From Loktanella sp. (GTDB lineage Bacteria; Pseudomonadota; Alphaproteobacteria; Rhodobacterales; Rhodobacteraceae): a stretch of 64,000 nt of DNA. The position numbers and the translations under genes are program-made. The notes under the pieces are model-generated. The model was not told the DNA's origin. It was given only the letters and a program-made list of their open reading frames with translations, and did not search any database. Below, one piece after another: positions 62,270 to 64,000 of the stretch (its first letter is position 1; each line of letters begins with the position of its first letter). Location: positions 227,701 through 291,700 of the forward strand of contig JAFPBO010000013.1 in the NCBI GenBank assembly GCA_017390475.1, read 5' to 3'.

Positions 62270-63508
62270 TTATTCCGCCGCGATTGCGGGCTGCGGTGTC
62301 AGCCGATTTGTCATCAGGCCGGCATACCAATCGACGAATTGAATCACGCCTTCTTCCTGTATCGGGGAATAGGGGCCGGGTTCATAGGCGGGGGACAGAA
62401 TGCCCTTCTGGTTTTCTTCGACGACCTGCCGATCTTCGTCATTGGTGTTCAGCCAGACCTCTGTCAGGGTTTTCAGATCGTAATCCACGCCTTCGACCGC
62501 GTCTTTGTGGACCAGCCATGTTGTCGTCACCTCGGTCTGGGTCGCCGAGATTGGCAGCACGCGGAAGGTGATCGCATGATCGCCCAGAAAATGATTCCAG
62601 GTGTTGGGATAGTGATAGAACAGCAAAGTACCCGCATCATTGAACGGCATCGCCCCCATGCGCCGGGCCACCGCCGCCTTGGTCGACATTGTATAGCTTT
62701 CTGCATTGTTCAGCAGCGGCACCCGCGCCAGCCGCCATTGCATGTCGGGGGCATGGGTGAAGCGTGACGGCAGGCCAGCCGCCTCGCATCTTGTCCAATG
62801 GGTCAGGATTTCGGCGCTGGCCTCGTCCGGGCCGGACATGGCGGCGAATTTGGGATTATCCGAAAAGGTCCGGCACAGTGACGGATGCGAGCCGGAACAA
62901 TGATAACATTCGCGGTTATTCTCGATCACCAGTTTCCAATTGCCGTTTTCCACGATGGTGGAACTATGCGCAACTTTGGCATCCTTCAGTCCTGACGGGG
63001 CCAGGAAAGAGCTGAGCTGCTTGGCCAGATCGGCGATTGGCGGTGGCACCTGGGCCAGACAGACAAAGACCATCCCGCCCAGGTCGACACAATGCACCTT
63101 TTTCAGCCCATGCGCGGTGGGATCAAACCCGTCACCCATATCGCGGGCATAGAGCAGTTTGCCATCCAGCCCATAGGTCCATTGATGATATGGACAGACC
63201 AGATTGGGGGTCGATCCGGTTGCCGTGGCGCACAGCCGCTGCCCCCGATGCCGGCAGACATTGTGAAAGGCGCGGACCATACCGTCATTGCTGCGCACGA
63301 TCACCACCGGATAGTCCCCGATCTGCAGCGTCGCGAAATTGCCGGGCTTTGGCAGCGCGGGGGCGGGCAGGGCAAACAGCCATTCGCGATAGAAGATCTG
63401 GTCGAGGTCGATCTGATACACGCCTTCATCACAATAAAGGTCGCGTTCCAGCGCATGATCGGCGCGGCGGGCCGTCAGAGTGTCGCGCATCTGGGCTTGG
63501 GTCAGCAT
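62270..63508 (-). CDS. gbcA: Glycine betaine monooxygenase, Rieske oxygenase component
   Basis: A 412-residue Rieske non-heme iron oxygenase. The Rieske cluster is held by CRHRGQRLC and CPYHQWTYGLDG near residues 86-112, and the mononuclear iron histidines are in NNRECYHCSGSHPSLC near residue 200. DALERDLYC-like and QIFYREWLF segments at the N-terminus match GbcA and choline monooxygenase. GAGGACC precedes the ATG. With gbcB it feeds methyl groups into the folate pool. No dgc, sox or gbdR genes are in the window. Confidence 0.88.
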   Translation of the reverse strand: MLTQAQMRDTLTARRADHALERDLYCDEGVYQIDLDQIFYREWLFALPAPALPKPGNFATLQIGDYPVVIVRSNDGMVRAFHNVCRHRGQRLCATATGSTPNLVCPYHQWTYGLDGKLLYARDMGDGFDPTAHGLKKVHCVDLGGMVFVCLAQVPPPIADLAKQLSSFLAPSGLKDAKVAHSSTIVENGNWKLVIENNRECYHCSGSHPSLCRTFSDNPKFAAMSGPDEASAEILTHWTRCEAAGLPSRFTHAPDMQWRLARVPLLNNAESYTMSTKAAVARRMGAMPFNDAGTLLFYHYPNTWNHFLGDHAITFRVLPISATQTEVTTTWLVHKDAVEGVDYDLKTLTEVWLNTNDEDRQVVEENQKGILSPAYEPGPYSPIQEEGVIQFVDWYAGLMTNRLTPQPAIAAE

Positions 63509-63867
63509 GGGTCCTCGCTTTGCGCATGTTCCGCGCGGATGGGAATGAAATGCCTGCGTCGTGGCAGGTCTGAGGTCACATTAGCTGTGGGGTTGCGCCG
63601 CAACCGCCGAAATACGACCTAAGGCTGACGATGCGCGCCGCGCTGTGCTGCAGCATTTCGGATTCGGACGGGCAAGGCGGGTGATTCCGGAAAGATTCGG
63701 CTTAGGGCTGGCCGTGATGGCGCGATTCTGCGGGTGCAGCATGTGTGTGCCGGATCGGTTGCTACTATATATAGTGCGCGGTGCGCCTTGTTTTTATGCC
63801 AATCGTCAACCCACGCTGCGCCGACAGAAAAAATGCGACCGAAGTTACAAATTCTTCAGAAAGGGGG
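63509..63867. other. Non-coding stretch upstream of gbcA
   Basis: About 360 bases without a convincing gene; the reading frames are short and lack family features. It presumably holds the gbcA promoter. The one structural feature is ACTATATATAGT (63764-63775), a perfect 12-base palindrome about 256 bases from the gbcA start. Confidence 0.6.
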
Positions 63868-64000
63868 TTGCGGGTGTGTGCTACTAACCGTAGAACCCCC
63901 CTCACCGGCGGCGCAGAGATGCAGACGACGGGGCGCAGGACGGGACGGACGGTTGGGAACGACGGGAAGTTTTGGAGGGCGGTAAGAAGAAATTCTGAGG
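63868..64000 (+). promoter_or_regulatory. Candidate strong promoter and leader reading off the right edge
   Basis: TTGCGG (63868-63873), a 17-base spacer and TAGAAC (63891-63896) make a sigma-70-like promoter. The leader after it is GC-rich and non-coding and ends AAGAAGAAATTCTGAGG. The setting recalls the region ahead of rRNA operons in Rhodobacterales, so a 16S gene may begin just outside. This is inference; no rRNA sequence is visible. Confidence 0.4.

Noticed and set aside
63645-63887. Small rightward frame near the right edge
   Set aside because: No ribosome-binding site or recognisable domain, and it overlaps the promoter-like sequence.
1-64000. CRISPR array, prophage or insertion sequence
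   Set aside because: No regularly spaced repeats, no transposase, integrase or phage structural motifs in any frame; the repeats found are short and dispersed.

Overview
The window is an ordinary-looking, GC-rich chromosomal segment of an alphaproteobacterium, most likely of the Rhodobacterales (roseobacter/Rhodobacter group). The evidence is the gene content: the ctaC-ctaB-(small ORF)-ctaG-ctaE cytochrome aa3 cluster, the F1-ATPase zeta inhibitor, putA next to an Lrp-type putR, a pcm-tolC-PopZ-like run, and the Rieske glycine-betaine monooxygenase pair. I do not name a genus. I see no insertion sequence, prophage, integrase or CRISPR array.

Layout. 1-4.1 kb: topA (cut by the left edge), dprA and tldD, all leftward. 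4.3-7.8 kb: the rightward aa3 oxidase operon, closed by a strong terminator. 7.9-13.2 kb: surf1, thrC, an M16 peptidase, a GNAT and a GlcD-type FAD oxidase, tightly packed. 13.2-13.4 kb: a structured intergenic stretch bounded by inverted repeat elements. 13.4-15.4 kb: a leftward flavin-reductase-like gene, mtnP and apt. 15.5-21.5 kb: a GNAT and EcsC rightward, then a leftward NUDIX/DUF1178/SDR/lysC/ptsP run. 22-27 kb: a histone-deacetylase-family gene facing waaA, a second GT30 gene and a neuC-like epimerase, then tRNA-Cys. 27.2-35.8 kb: pcm, tolC and a PopZ-like gene, then cobQ, zeta, efp, ygfZ, a class V aminotransferase and hisC. 35.9-42.6 kb: valS, a solitary molybdenum hydroxylase large subunit and DUF2235. 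42.5-46.6 kb: a PaaI-type thioesterase, metF/metR, suhB and rhomboid. 46.7-50.9 kb: putA/putR and tRNA-Leu. 51-57 kb: csbD, an AEC transporter, a nickel/cobalt ECF importer operon and a zinc-type COG0523 GTPase with a small divergent partner. 57-63.5 kb: metH and gbcBA. The last 490 bases hold no convincing gene; they carry a promoter-like signal reading off the right edge.

Common threads are methyl and one-carbon metabolism (metF, metR, metH, gbcAB, mtnP/apt) and metals and cofactors (nikMLQO, COG0523, cobQ, ctaG, surf1). MetR-type boxes occur at both metF/metR and metH. A NikR-type dyad precedes the ECF operon, and a Zur-type palindrome lies between the COG0523 gene and its divergent partner.

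The most unusual feature is a set of short dispersed repeats. One family pairs a GC-rich arm with a TATTT core and a tail of the type CTCGGAAGATG or GGGAAAAAAGAAG. It sits directly after genes, supplies the C-termini and overlapping stop codons of two converging genes (22.0-24.5 kb), and is translated in frame inside putA. A second, hairpin-rich repeat is translated in frame inside valS.
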